NCBI GenBank assembly: GCA_030762895.1
Contig: CM061063.1
Coordinates: 213,574,667-213,638,666 of the forward strand
DNA: 64,000 bases
Source of the DNA: Sophora flavescens
Lineage: Eukaryota > Streptophyta > Magnoliopsida > Fabales > Fabaceae
Direction: 5' to 3'
Shown one piece after another: positions 48,507 through 59,611 of the stretch. The position numbers and the translations under genes are program-made. Each line of letters begins with the position of its first letter. Position 1 is the first letter of the stretch. The notes below the pieces were generated by a model. It was given only the letters and a program-made list of their open reading frames with translations. It had not been told where the DNA came from and ran no database searches.

Positions 48507-48520
48507 ATGCGTATGCTGTA
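48507..48520 (+). repeat. 14-bp direct repeat at the 3' side of the PPR retrocopy
   Basis: ATGCGTATGCTGTA is identical to 46612-46625 and abuts the poly(A) run. Confidence 0.85.
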
Positions 48521-48673
48521 TTTTGTCTGGAAATTTATATGATTTTGAAATTTTCAATTTGTGACTTTACATCTCTATTTGCTTTGCATCCTAGATTACC
48601 CTCTGTCATAAAACTTTTAATAACCTTTGTTGAAAGGTAACCAGTCCCACTAAGTGTATGTTTTCTGGAGACA

Positions 48674-49250
48674 CCAAGGTCCGTTTATTTTAGATTTTGA
48701 TAGAATTGATTATATTTGGTAACAATATTTTAATAGTGGGTTTAGAAGAATTGATTTTGTTTGGATGATAAAATAAAATCACTTTTGAAGTGTAACTATG
48801 TAGAATTTTGTGGGGCCTACATCTAGAATCAATTATTTTCAACGGAAAAGCTAGAAATTTTTGCTTCCATAAAACTCAGTTTTGACCCACCAGGAATCAA
48901 TTATTTCCAACGGAATTTCGTAAATAAACGCATGAATAGTACCTAGATGCATGAACAATGACCGCAAACTGAAAAAAATTGCTGTTTGCGTTGAGAACAA
49001 TCTCAACCAAACAGGTACTAAAATGTAAAACGTGATTCTAATAAATAATCAATTCTATCAGAAGCGGCTTGGAGTAGCTTCTACTTTTGGATTGAAAAAT
49101 CACACTAAATTTTATATCAAACTTGCTTTTAAAATAAAAACATCAAAACATAAATCACTTTACTTCAAATTCAATTATACTAAATCAATTCTACAAAATC
49201 AATTACATCCAAAATGTTTGTCAAACACTCATCCAAACGCATACAAGAGG
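48674..49250. mobile_element. AT-rich MITE-like sequence (copy 2)
   Basis: The left part contains 'gatagaattgattatatt' and 'agaattgattttgttt'. The right part contains the inverted counterparts 'aaatcaattctacaaaatc' and 'aattacatccaaaatg', so the element can fold into a long imperfect hairpin. It resembles 45222-45570. TSD and exact ends are uncertain. Confidence 0.5.
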
Positions 49251-49564
49251 GGTTATACTAGCGTCTCCTTGAGGTTGAATTATCCTTTTCCATTTAAATA
49301 AATGCACTTCACCTTTATGAGTGCCTCCTCAAGGAATGAGTGGTCTTCACTTATTCCAAGTGATATGAGCAAGTATTAGATAAAATGAGCAAATGTGGGA
49401 TGCATTACATGATCCGAAGGAACGTAGGGTTACTCCTTAGTCCTTACAATATGGTGAAAATCTTCTCTGAGTCTAAGAGCAATAGTTAGTGTATAGCATC
49501 CGCCATCCGGAAAAGAACAGTTTCTAGGATTTAATAGCAAAGTTTTCGTGATTGTTTGTAGGAT
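49251..49564. other. Intergenic DNA, no gene supported
   Basis: No coding frame or known element terminus is visible between the MITE-like sequence and the PIF/Harbinger element. Confidence 0.5.
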
Positions 49565-49904
49565 TTAGAACCCGTTTGTTATTTTTATTTTTATTTTGCT
49601 AAAAAAATCATTTTTTTTAATCATAAAACCATTTTTTTAAAATTTTTAGTATGTTTGTTTTTGCTTCTAAAAATAATCAGAAAAAAAAAATCAATTTTGA
49701 GGTTAAAATGAAAACCAACTCTGAGTTGCTTCTTATTTTGTTGATACGCGGTAGAAGAGAGAGAAACTGAAAAAACACGGAAGTGCAACTTTCAAGTTTT
49801 TTCATAACAAAATTATCCCTAATGATTTTTTAAAATTACATCTTCTATCCTTGACCTATTTCATACAGTCACTGTTTCATTAGTGCAAAATATGCTTTTA
49901 ACAT

Positions 49905-50390
49905 CGGAGATTCCACATCGGTTTCTCAAAAACCGATGTGTAAAACGAGGCGGTGATATTTTTGAAATTAAAAACAAAGGATTCCACATCGGTTTCAAAA
50001 ATAACCGATGTGCGAATATTTTCCACATCGGTTATATTTTAACCGATGCCTAAAATTAAAACAAAAAAAATTAAAATTTTTATCTCTCCACATCGGTTCT
50101 TATAGAACCGATGTCTAATATATCGATTAACCACGTCGGTTGTATTATAGCCGATGTATAAAATTTTAAAAAAAATTAGAATTTAAAATTTTTATCTTTC
50201 CACATCGGTTCCTATTGAACTGATGTCTAATATAAATTAACCACATCAGTTAATATATAACCAATGTAATAAATTTAAAAAAAAAATGAAATTTTAAATT
50301 AAATCATAAGTTTCTACATCGGTTAATATGGAAACGATGTGAAATATGACTAATCACATCGGTTTTTGGACAACCGATGTGTAATATTTG
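49905..50390. repeat. Left subterminal hairpin array of CACTA-2
   Basis: Nine units of the form CCACATCGGTT-N(6-9)-AACCGATGTG are spread over about 480 bp, some with single-base changes. Each unit is itself an inverted repeat. The right-end counterpart lies at 58785-59055. Confidence 0.9.
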
Positions 50391-50394
50391 ACAA

Positions 50395-51595
50395 AACCCT
50401 ACTTTTTGTTTCTATTTTCATTCCCTCCATCTGTTCCGCGCCCTCTTCGATGCCTTTGTTTTTCATTCCCTCCCTCGTTTTGTGCTTGTCACTTCTTCCC
50501 CATCTCTCTCACTGCTCTGCGCTCGTCGTCCCTACTGCTTCGCCGCCGCCTCCCATCTCTGTCTCTCCCTGCTGCTCGCCGGTCTCCGCTGCTTCTGCTT
50601 CTCCCTCCATTCTTGCACGCTCGGCCGCGTCCTCCGCTGTCACCTCAGCCTCGAAGCCCCTCCGCTTGCTCCGCCGCTTCGTGTCGTGACCCTGTAGCCT
50701 TCGCTTGCTCCGCCGCTTCCTGTAGCCTCTAAGTCCACTGTCCAACGCTTACTCCACTTGCTCCGCTGTTTGCTCTGCTTGCTCCGCCGCTTAGTCATCT
50801 CAGGTAATGCACCTCTTATACCATGTTTCCAAGGAATCTGAGCATTGGGAAAGTACAATGGAAGCTTCTTCAACCCATTTCGATTTTTTGACTAAATTTT
50901 CTCATTTCAGGGTTGTGCAAAGGGCTTGTTGTGGTACTGGTTAGTGGTCACATTTGTGGTTCAAGCTTTCCCTTCAACTGTTACCTATCATGCCCTCATT
51001 CCTTGCAAGGTACAATATTTACATTGAACCTTAACTTTGGTCGGTAATGGTTTTTCCATATTTTGGTTTTGGATAAAAGTAAATGAATTGGAAGTTGTTG
51101 ATTTTTTGTTGATTGGGATTGAAGAATCATGAATGCTAAGTTATTTTTTTTATCCAATGCTATGTGGGATTTGTTATAAGTTTGGTGTGTGCTTAAAAAC
51201 GTGTTCAAAACTACAGTGATGAGTTTTCTTCATGTTATGTAAAACTTTTTTCATGAATATGTTTGCCCTCTTTTGAGGGTGTGGTAATTATTACCTATTG
51301 CTTTGTGGTTTTTGATTATCAGGGGTGTTATTAGTCTCTTTGTTTGTATTTGACTTTGATTATTTGAGTCTAACTGGTGGTTGAATTTTCGATGTTCAAA
51401 TTATGGAACTCTTTACTTATCCTACAACTCTTCAAAGATGACTATTAATTGTCAATGCCTTTAGACAGTTATTTTGTTATTATTTTCAGTTTGTGACTTA
51501 AAAAAGTAGCTGGCATATTAACTATTGCTTATTTTGATTTTTGTTTGCTTTGAATTAGGGATTGGAGTGTTTTATTAATTTTATTAACGTTAATT
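50395..51595 (+). promoter_or_regulatory. Leader-like CT/GC-rich segment and AT-rich intron-like DNA in CACTA-2
   Basis: CT- and GC-rich sequence (50400-50800) ends at 'catctcaggtaatg', a plausible donor site near 50805, and is followed by AT-rich DNA. The layout parallels that of CACTA-B at 35690-36180. The frames at 50366-50745 are low-complexity Ser/Pro/Leu-rich and are not supported as proteins. Confidence 0.4.
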
Positions 51596-51599
51596 AATT

Positions 51600-51975
51600 A
51601 GTAAAGCCTTAGTTTCCCTTTTGAGATACAATACTAATGCGCACACGTGTACATGCTTAATGTACCGCTCATTGTAGTGGATCTTGAATTGTCCAAAGTT
51701 GGACAGTTTAGGAAAAAACTTTTTCTTCATTCAGTTAAAATAGTTATTCATTGATTCTAATGTTATATACTTGATAAAAGTTCGGATTGATACATTTCCT
51801 TTCGTTCTCCGGGTGCATACTTTATCGTGGTGGATGTCATCGCGTTCAAGTCGTGTACGTCGAAGACTGAAGGAAAATGCTGCCGAAATTTCGTCGAGTA
51901 TGAGCATGAGACTTAATGACTAATTGTTAACCGAATGTTGAAAAAGTTTCTTCTCGAATGGGATAGGGCCATACC
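51600..51975 (+). promoter_or_regulatory. Conserved CACTA leader block upstream of TNP2 (copy 2)
   Basis: It is collinear with 32190-32600. Shared phrases are 'ccttagtttcccttttgaga', 'cttgaattgtccaaagttgg', 'aaaatgctgccgaaattt' and 'tctcgaatgggatagggcca'. The first part ('aagccttagtttcc') also occurs in CACTA-B near 37820. It lies just before the TNP2 start. Confidence 0.6.
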
Positions 51976-52034
51976 CTGTCATAAGAAGTGGTTGATGAAT
52001 ATGTTGGACTAAGTACGAAGTTATTGGTTTAGCC

Positions 52035-55000
52035 ATGGATCGCGGTTGGATGAATGCTAGACAAACAAGTGATGAGTATGAGAATGGAGTGGAAGATTTT
52101 CTACAGTTTGCAAAAACAAATGCTCATGATAGTGGTAACAGAAGGTTTTATTGTCCTTGTGTTAACTGTTTGAATGAGAGACGACTAGAAGCTGAGGAGA
52201 TACGTGATCATCTTATTTGTGAGGGGATTTGAAAGAGTTATACAACATGGATATGTCATGGTGAATCGTTAGACAGGCCGAGGGTGTCGGATAGAGAGGA
52301 AGTTAATGACGTGGAAATGGACGATGGACTAGAGGACATGATATGTGATGTTGGGCAAGAGTCTTTTCGGCCCGCACATGTGTATGATACTTTGTGCAGT
52401 GATGCGGAAGTGGTTTTGTATCCGGGGTGCACTAATTTCACACGGTTGTCAGCGGTGTTAAGATTGTTCAATGTGAAAAAAAGAAATGGGTGGAGCGATA
52501 AAAGCTTTACCGAATTGCTTGAGTTGTTGAAAGACATGCTTCCAGAAGGTAACACATTGCCATCTCGAAACTATGAGGCGAAGAAGATATTGTGTCCGAT
52601 GGGTATGGAGTATAAGAAAATACACGTTTGCCCCAATGATTGCATATTGTATAGGAAAGAGTTTGAAGAGATGCACGAGTGCCCCAGGTGTGGGGTATCA
52701 CGCTACAAAGTGAAGGATGGTGATTCTAGTTGTGATGTGGTCACCAAAGGTCCTCCTGCGAAGGTTTTATGGTATCTTCCAGTGATTCCCCGGTTCAAGA
52801 GATTGTTTGCTAATGTAAATGATGCAAAGAACATTATATGGCATGCAGATGAGAGGAAGTGTGATGGACAGCTTCGCCATCCGGCCGATTCTTTGCAATG
52901 GAAGAGAATTGATAGTTTGTTTCTGGATTTCGGCAATGAGCCCGGAAACCTCAGGCTTGGACTTGCTACCGATGGAATGAATCCATATGGAAACTTAAGT
53001 AGTATTCATAGTTCATGGCATGTTCTCCTGGTAATTTACAACCTGTCTCCTTGGTTGTGCATGAAGTGCAAATACATTATGTTAAGTATGATGATTTCGG
53101 GTCCTAAACAGCCAGGAAATGATATTGATGTTTATCTGAGTCTCTTGATTGAAGACTTGAGAATGTTGTGGGATGAAGGCGTTGATGTGATCGACGGGTA
53201 TTGCCGTGAGACATTCAGATTGCGTGCCATGTTATTTTGCACCATCAATGACTTTCCAGCATACAAGAACCTGTGTGGGTATAGTGTTAAGGGGCATAAA
53301 GCATGTCCAATATGTGAAGAAGGCACATGTTACCATCAACTGCAACATGGAAGGAAGATAGTTTACCTTGGGCATCGGAGGTTTCTCCGACGTAATCATC
53401 CTTATCATAGATTGAGAAAAGCTTTCAATGGACTTCTGGAGAATGAAATTGCTCCGGTGGTCTTGACTGAAGAGCAAGTTTATGAAAGGGTGAACAACAC
53501 TAATGTTATCTATGGGAAGACCCAGAAAAAGGCTACAGAGAAGACAATATGGAAGAAGAGGTTGATCTTCTTTGATCTTCCATACTGGTGCAAGCTTGAT
53601 GTAAGACATTGTATTGAGGTGATGCGTGTGGAGAAAAATGTGTGTGACAGTTTAATCGGAACGCTTCTCAACATTCAAGGCAAGACAAAGGATGGTGTAA
53701 ATGCTCGTCTGAGTCTAGTTGTGATGGGTATGCGAGAGCAGTTAGCTCCACATAAAGTGGGGGATAAGAAGACTTATTTGCCCCTAGCATGTCATACTTT
53801 ATCAAAAAAAGAGAAAAGAAGTTTCTGTGAATGTCTACGGGGAGTCAAAGTGCCACAGGGTTACTCTTCAAATATCAAAAGACTTGTCTCAATGAAATAT
53901 CTCAAATTAGTTGGCTTAAAGTCTCATGATGCAACAACTACTACCGGTGGCCATTCGTGACATCTTGCCTAAAAAAGTCAGACATGCCATTACTAGGTTT
54001 TGCTTATTCTTCAATGCTATATGTAGCAAGGTCATTGACACTAAAAAGTTGGATGACTTGGAAAATGAGGCAGCCATTATCTTGTGCCAATTGGAGATGT
54101 ATTTTCCACCTTCATTTTTTGACATCATGGTTCATTTGATTGTTCATCTAGTGAGGGAGATTAGATTGTGCGGGCCCATTTATTTAAGGTGGATGTTCCC
54201 GGTTGAGCGATACATGAAAATCTTGAAAGGATATATGAAGAATCCACACCGTCCCGAAGCATCTATTGTTTAAAGGTATGTTGCAGAATAAGCTATTGAG
54301 TTTTGTACAGACTACATGTCAGAAGCGGAACCTGTAGGGCTTCTGAAGTCTCGTCACGAAGGAAGATATGATGGTAAGGGTACACGAGGTATCACTGTTA
54401 AGAGCATGGATTGGGAGGAAGTGCTTCAAGCACATTTGTATATATTGAATAACACTGATGAGGTTGAACCATACTTATGTGAGCACAAAAGCATCATCAA
54501 TGAAACTTACCCTAGAATGAATGAAAAATGATGTTTGAACAAGCATAACAAGACTTTCTTGAAAGGTTTAAATTTTTTTTGCAAAGGATGGTATTGCTTC
54601 TGACACATTAAAATGGAAAGCACAGGGGCCTAACTTTGATGTCATGCTGGAGTGGGTACGATATCAATAAGTTTTCCTTCTATACAAAGTCCCAGGATGA
54701 CAAAAGTACTATTCAAAACAGTGGGGTTATGGTCGTCGCTGAGTCCATGCATTTCTCTAGTTCGAAAGATAAAAACCCTGTTATGGCATCCGTTTCATAC
54801 TTTGGAATCATTGAAGAGATATGGGTGGTTGATTACACGAAGTTTAGAGTACCTGCTTTTAAATGTCAGTGGGTCGACAGTAACAATGGTGTGCAAACGG
54901 ATGAGTTAGGATTCAAATTGGTGGACCTTAATAAGGTAGGTAATAAAGAAGAGCCTTTCATCATGGCATCCCAAGCAAAATAAGTGTTTTATATCTGTGA

Positions 55001-55190
55001 TCCTTCTAACAAAATGTGGTCAGTGGTTCTCCAAGGAAAAAACATGTATAATGGTAGTGAGGGAAATCAAGATTCAACTCTTGATATTTCTGATACTCCT
55101 TCTTTCTCAACACGGGTGCCTAATTTCAATGAGGAAAATGAAGTGGATGATATACATGCTACTCGTAATGATCACCAAGAAGGGTTATAG
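52035..55190 (+). pseudogene. TNP2-like CACTA transposase pseudogene (CACTA-2)
   Basis: The frame starts MDRGWMNARQTSDEY with the transposase-associated zinc region (YCPCVNC). A TGA at 52230-52232 interrupts it, and the same frame resumes and stays open to 53960 (558 codons from 52284). The Transposase_21 core follows: YNLSPWLCMKCKYIML, TINDFPAYKNLCGYS, HRRFLRRNHPYHRL. A frameshift near 53935 leads into DUF4218-like sequence (53926-54273) and then DUF4216-like sequence (about 54700-54985). Further stops lie at 54271 and 54529. TNP2 is the catalytic protein of CACTA elements. It is better preserved than the CACTA-1 copy but still non-functional. Confidence 0.9.
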
Positions 55191-55360
55191 GAGAACTTTA
55201 CTAATTGACCATAATGTAAGTTTAGTTTGAGTTATGTTTAAAATCATATTATATGTTTACGTTGATATTTATAAGTTATGTTTACGTACGTTGATCGATA
55301 TTTATAAGTTATGTTTGATATTTATCCTGACATACTAACAAGTTTTTTTTGTTTAAACAG

Positions 55361-57060
55361 GTATACATGACTGATCCTGAGGATATCCCTCATTCATGCA
55401 GCGGGTCAGAGACCCCGTCTACGGATAGAAAGGGTAGACGTGCCACACGAATGAGGAATTTGACTGCCAACCGTGGTTCAAATCAAAGGATAAGAATAGA
55501 CTTTGATAATAACCTCAATCCTATTGGGCCATTGGCAGAGCAGTTTAACAGTTTTGTGGCGACCCTTGCTAGAAGCAGGCCTTATATACTTATTGATAAT
55601 TGGAAAGATGTACCGACGGACGTGAAGGATCGGATATGGGAGAGTATTCTGGTATCTATACTTTTATGTCATGTGTTTGTCTGTATATACTTTATTTTAA
55701 TCTTATTAATATCATATCGTAATTCGTTGATTCTTTTGGTGTTAATGTAACTCACCTTGACATACCGGATACGATGGATATGAAGAAGCGTTTGATAAAG
55801 TATGCTGGTGATCGTTGGAGGGCTTTTAAGGTCGACCTGGGCAGATACTATGTATTCAATCCAACATATGAAAAGAAACCACTTGAGGTGTACCCGTTTC
55901 TTGACCAGGTGACGTGGGATCGCTTTGTTCAAAGCCGACATGATCCCCGCTTTCAGGTTAACTTATTTGATTTGTCTCTAAATTTATGTAATTTCATTAA
56001 TTTTATTTACTTATGTAATTTAATTGTCTTCTATTTATAACAGGAGAAGAGAAAAAAGGAGCAGGAAAACCAAAGCAAGAATGTCTACCCCATGTACTGT
56101 CTCGTGGGGGATATAAAAAACTTGGTCAGATAATGGTGGAAGAGGAAAAGAAAGCATTTCATGAAGCAGCATCTCGGGCGGATCCTAACGCTGAAAATCG
56201 TCCAGAAGCTGTTGATCCACCTCCACCCCCACATCATCGTAAATGGAAGAGGGCCCGACAAAGAAAAACGAGACAATATACATCTGAGGAGGCCCGTCAA
56301 GTACCTGAGAAGATTGTAAGTATAGTTTGAATTGTAATTGTCATTTTAACATTGTTACCGAATTGTAATGTGACCTGATATTTTATATGTTATAGGATGC
56401 CTTGGACGAGCAGGTAACCCAAGGAACCTTTGTTCCTAGAGGACGCGATGATATCTTAGCTGCTACCATCGGTAAACCAGACCATCCAGGCTGTATCATT
56501 GGTGTTGGATGGGGCGTTGGCATTCGCCAATACCATGGTTCATCTTCACACCAATGCCACAGGGATGTTGATGCAGATAGAGCACGGCTAAAACAGGAGA
56601 TTGCAGCTGAGTTTAGATAGGAGATGGCCGAGCAGTTTGCCTAGCAGCTGGCAATATTGACTTCTATGTCCCAGCAGATGACAGCAGGTGTCCAACCCTC
56701 TGTCTAACTCTTTGTCCATGTGAGCACTAAGGGCTCATGTGATCCTCCTCATCAGCCTGAAAATGATGATGATTGTGATGATGATGATGATGACGACCCT
56801 GATAGGTGTGAGCTGTATGTTGATGATCATCATGATCGCCGCTTAATGGAATTGGGGAGTGCACATAATAACTTCGGTAATACCATACACCATCGTTTAT
56901 TACCGGATGATCAGGTGAGGGTCGTTGTTGAGATTATTCGAGATGCTGATGCTCGAGTCCCTGTGCCCACTGAGGAGGTTCAAACAGTGGGTCAGGCCCC
57001 CGGTAACTTCATCCCCTGGTCAAGAAGACTGGTCAGCTTTCTTGTTGCATCTGAGGTATT
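55361..57060 (+). pseudogene. Second gene of CACTA-2, transposase_24-like part
   Basis: Exon-like pieces with GT..AG neighbours include 55361-55651 (RKGRRATRMRNLT, then WKDVPTDVKDRIWESIL), about 55747-55955 (KYAGDRWRAFKVDL, then FLDQVTWDRFVQSR), 56044-56312 and 56396-57053. The last contains GTFVPRGRDDILAATIG and an Asp-rich run encoded by a GAT repeat (56764-56800). From memory, these match the transposase_24 family of CACTA second genes. Stops at about 56618 and 56642 and a missing acceptor before 55747 indicate decay. The next exons encode a Ulp1-like domain, probably in the same gene. Confidence 0.7.
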
Positions 57061-57142
57061 CGGTTAGTTGTGTTTTTCTATATTCATAGTTGAAATTATT
57101 TATTATTATTTAAAGATAATGTTTTATTTTTATTTGTTTTAG

Positions 57143-58466
57143 GATGTTGGAAATGATATTCTGCCTAAAAGGTCGGATCCAGGAACACCATAGATGTCTT
57201 CTCTTGCCAAGGTATTCATTTAACCATTTAATTAATTACGAATGAAATAACTTATCTGTGATTACTAATATATATCTTTGTTGTTTAGGGGATCGACAAA
57301 GGGGCACCTGGTGATGTTTTTAAACTTCTGGCTATACAGGTTGTGACCATGGAGAATGATGCAACTTTGGTAAGGTTGGAACATGATGCCAATCCAGGTG
57401 ACGAACTGTATATCCCAAAGAAGGAACTTATGGAGATTGTACTCGATAAAGAAATGGCTAGTTCTGCACACCTATCGTTATGGTGCATGTAAGTACATTT
57501 TATTTATAAGTTAAGTATTTAAATTTTAAATACTATGATAATTAACATGTTTTTTCAATATATTAGGTATTTGCATCGTATGTTAGTTGATCTGGGTAAC
57601 CTCACCCTGTATGGGTTCATTGACCCCATGTTCATTCAGGGTGATGTTCTCCTAGCATCAGAAGACCCGGTCACCACCATACGTGATATACTTGCCCAAG
57701 GCGATCATCAATTCTACCTTGCGCCTTATCTAAATAAGTAAGTACCAGTTATTTAATTATAACTATATATGACTTAGTCACTAGTTGTTCCGCAAATACA
57801 GCAAGCATTGACAACTGTTGATCTTGTACCCTAGGATGAATGTTGTGGTCTTCTTCTGCTCAATGGGAAATAAGTCGGCGAATGAACTGGAGATGATCAT
57901 GGAAATGTAAGTATTAAAATACTTTATAATCAGTAATACAATTGTTTTAATTATCTGAAATCTATTAGATATACTTTAATTAATGTTTATTTTGTCATGA
58001 TAGTTCTATTAATGCAAACCACATGTTGCGTGGTGAAAGGCGTCGCGCTATTAGATGGATTATTCCTAACGTAATATATTTATTAGTTCAAACGCTTCAA
58101 ATGCAGTGTGTATAATTATTGATTTCTATTTAATTCCTCATATTCTAATTGGGTTTCATTTGTACGTAGTCCCGTATACAACGTGGATCATGAGAATGTG
58201 GATACTATGTGATGAAGTGGATGTTTGAAATCATCTCCTCCAGGATCACTGAAAGATGGCAAGAGGTAAATATTAATTGGTAACAATTAGAAGTAACAGT
58301 TATAGATTCGTTATATGTTTTATGTTATTTTATTACTTAAAAGATATAATATTTTGTCCAATTAAACTTGCAGATATTCAACAATCCGACTTCATTATCT
58401 GATTCCGACATCAATAACATAAGGAGGCGTTGGGGAACTTTCTTTCTTGAAGTGTACCAACCATAG
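57143..58466 (+). pseudogene. Ulp1-like (C48) cysteine protease domain of CACTA-2, broken
   Basis: Six or seven short exons with GT..AG introns (about 57290-57489, 57567-57738, 57790-57906, 58004-58071, 58171-58265, 58374-58466) encode a domain of the Ulp1/SENP type, which removes SUMO-like modifiers. The last exon motif is ECGYYVMKWM, with the catalytic Cys codon at 58197-58199, and the protein ends FFLEVYQP. The catalytic His codon is at 57806-57808, and the next codon, normally Trp, is TGA (57809-57811). A second TGA lies at 58191-58193, two codons before Cys. Ulp1-like domains are known companions of CACTA and Mutator-type transposons; their role there is unclear. Confidence 0.78.
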
Positions 58467-58784
58467 TTTGTATGTAGTTAGTTTAAAAACTTATCATGTA
58501 CTAGCTATAGTGTACTTTTGACTGATATATATTTTGATATGAAATCTATAATATATCATGTATCTTTTTGGTTTCTAATTATCTTTGTTGTCTGAATGTA
58601 ATTGAACATATGTATTGTTTGTAATAAATTCAGTATATATTAATTTAGTGTGTTTTGTTGTACAAAAGTGATTGTGTTGAGAATATTTAGAATATGTTAT
58701 ACTGGTATTGATCTGGATTACTGAAACGGGGGAAAGGAATGATAGAAATGTAAAAAGAGATTTTTTTAAAAAATGAGACTTTTC
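58467..58784. other. 3' flank of the Ulp1-like gene, no gene seen
   Basis: AT-rich DNA between the stop of the Ulp1-like gene and the right subterminal hairpins. Nothing coding was found. Confidence 0.5.
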
Positions 58785-59060
58785 ACATTGGTTATACAAA
58801 AACCGATGTGGAATGTTCACTTTTCACATCGATTATATTTAAAACCGATGTGGAAGGTGATATTTCCACATCGGTTTTGTGATAACCCATGGGAAAAATG
58901 AACTTTCTACATCGGTTATTTAGAAAATCGCTGTTAAAAGTGTACTTTAGACATTGGTTTTAAAACCGATGTGAAAAGTAATAATAAACAACATCGGCTG
59001 TTTCAACATCTATTTGAAAACCGATGTGAAAAGCCAAAAATAACCGATGTAGAATCCCTT
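58785..59060. repeat. Right subterminal hairpin array of CACTA-2
   Basis: About six to seven copies of CACATCGGTT-N-AACCGATGTG-type hairpins, several degenerate, precede the terminal CACTAGTG. They match the left-end array. Confidence 0.88.
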
Positions 59061-59611
59061 TTTCTGCACTAGTGTGTCCCGTCCCTTCAGTTTCATCACT
59101 GCCGAATCTGGATAACTACGCTGCACAAGGTGACAAGGCTCAAACTGCACAAGTTCACCTCATAATTGTGTTAAGTTGGCATTTTGACTTTTCTCTCTCT
59201 TATGCTTGCATAATTTTCTCTCATGTGGTTTTGTCTTATACCACTTCTTATGCGTTTTGTTTTATGCCACTTCTCATGTAGTTTTGTCTCTTGCATCATA
59301 TTATGAGTTTTTTTTTTTTTTATAAAATCATATTGTGAGTTTATTGTCTCATGCCTGGTGGTACTACTGTTACGTTTTATTTGCAAGAGACAGCATCCAA
59401 GACTTATATTTTAATTATACTTTATTTACATTTTTTAATAAAATATCATATGCTTTTACATTATTTGGTTTATCACTACTATATTATGATGACCATGCAT
59501 GTACTAGTTTAAATTTTAAGTTATAGTATTTATACGTATTGTAATCATATTAGAATTAGTCACTTTATTTATACTTTGTTAAACTGTATTTTTATTTTTA
59601 TAAATATTACA

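Larger units (their letters stand above)
49878..59074 (+). mobile_element. CACTA-2: full-length CACTA element nested in PIF/Harbinger
   Basis: The left end reads CATTAGTGCAAAA and the right end TTTCTGCACTAGTG, so the right terminus is a canonical CACTA start in complement and the left one has a C-to-T change. Flanking triplets are TTT and TGT, a 3-bp duplication with one mismatch. Subterminal hairpins based on CACATCGGTT occupy both ends. Inside are a TNP2 pseudogene and a second gene with transposase_24-like and Ulp1-like parts. Length is 9197 bp. Confidence 0.85.

Noticed and set aside
50366..50745. Possible genes in the GC-rich segment of CACTA-2
   Set aside because: Frames overlap on both strands, are Ser/Pro/Leu- or Arg-rich and lack conserved motifs.
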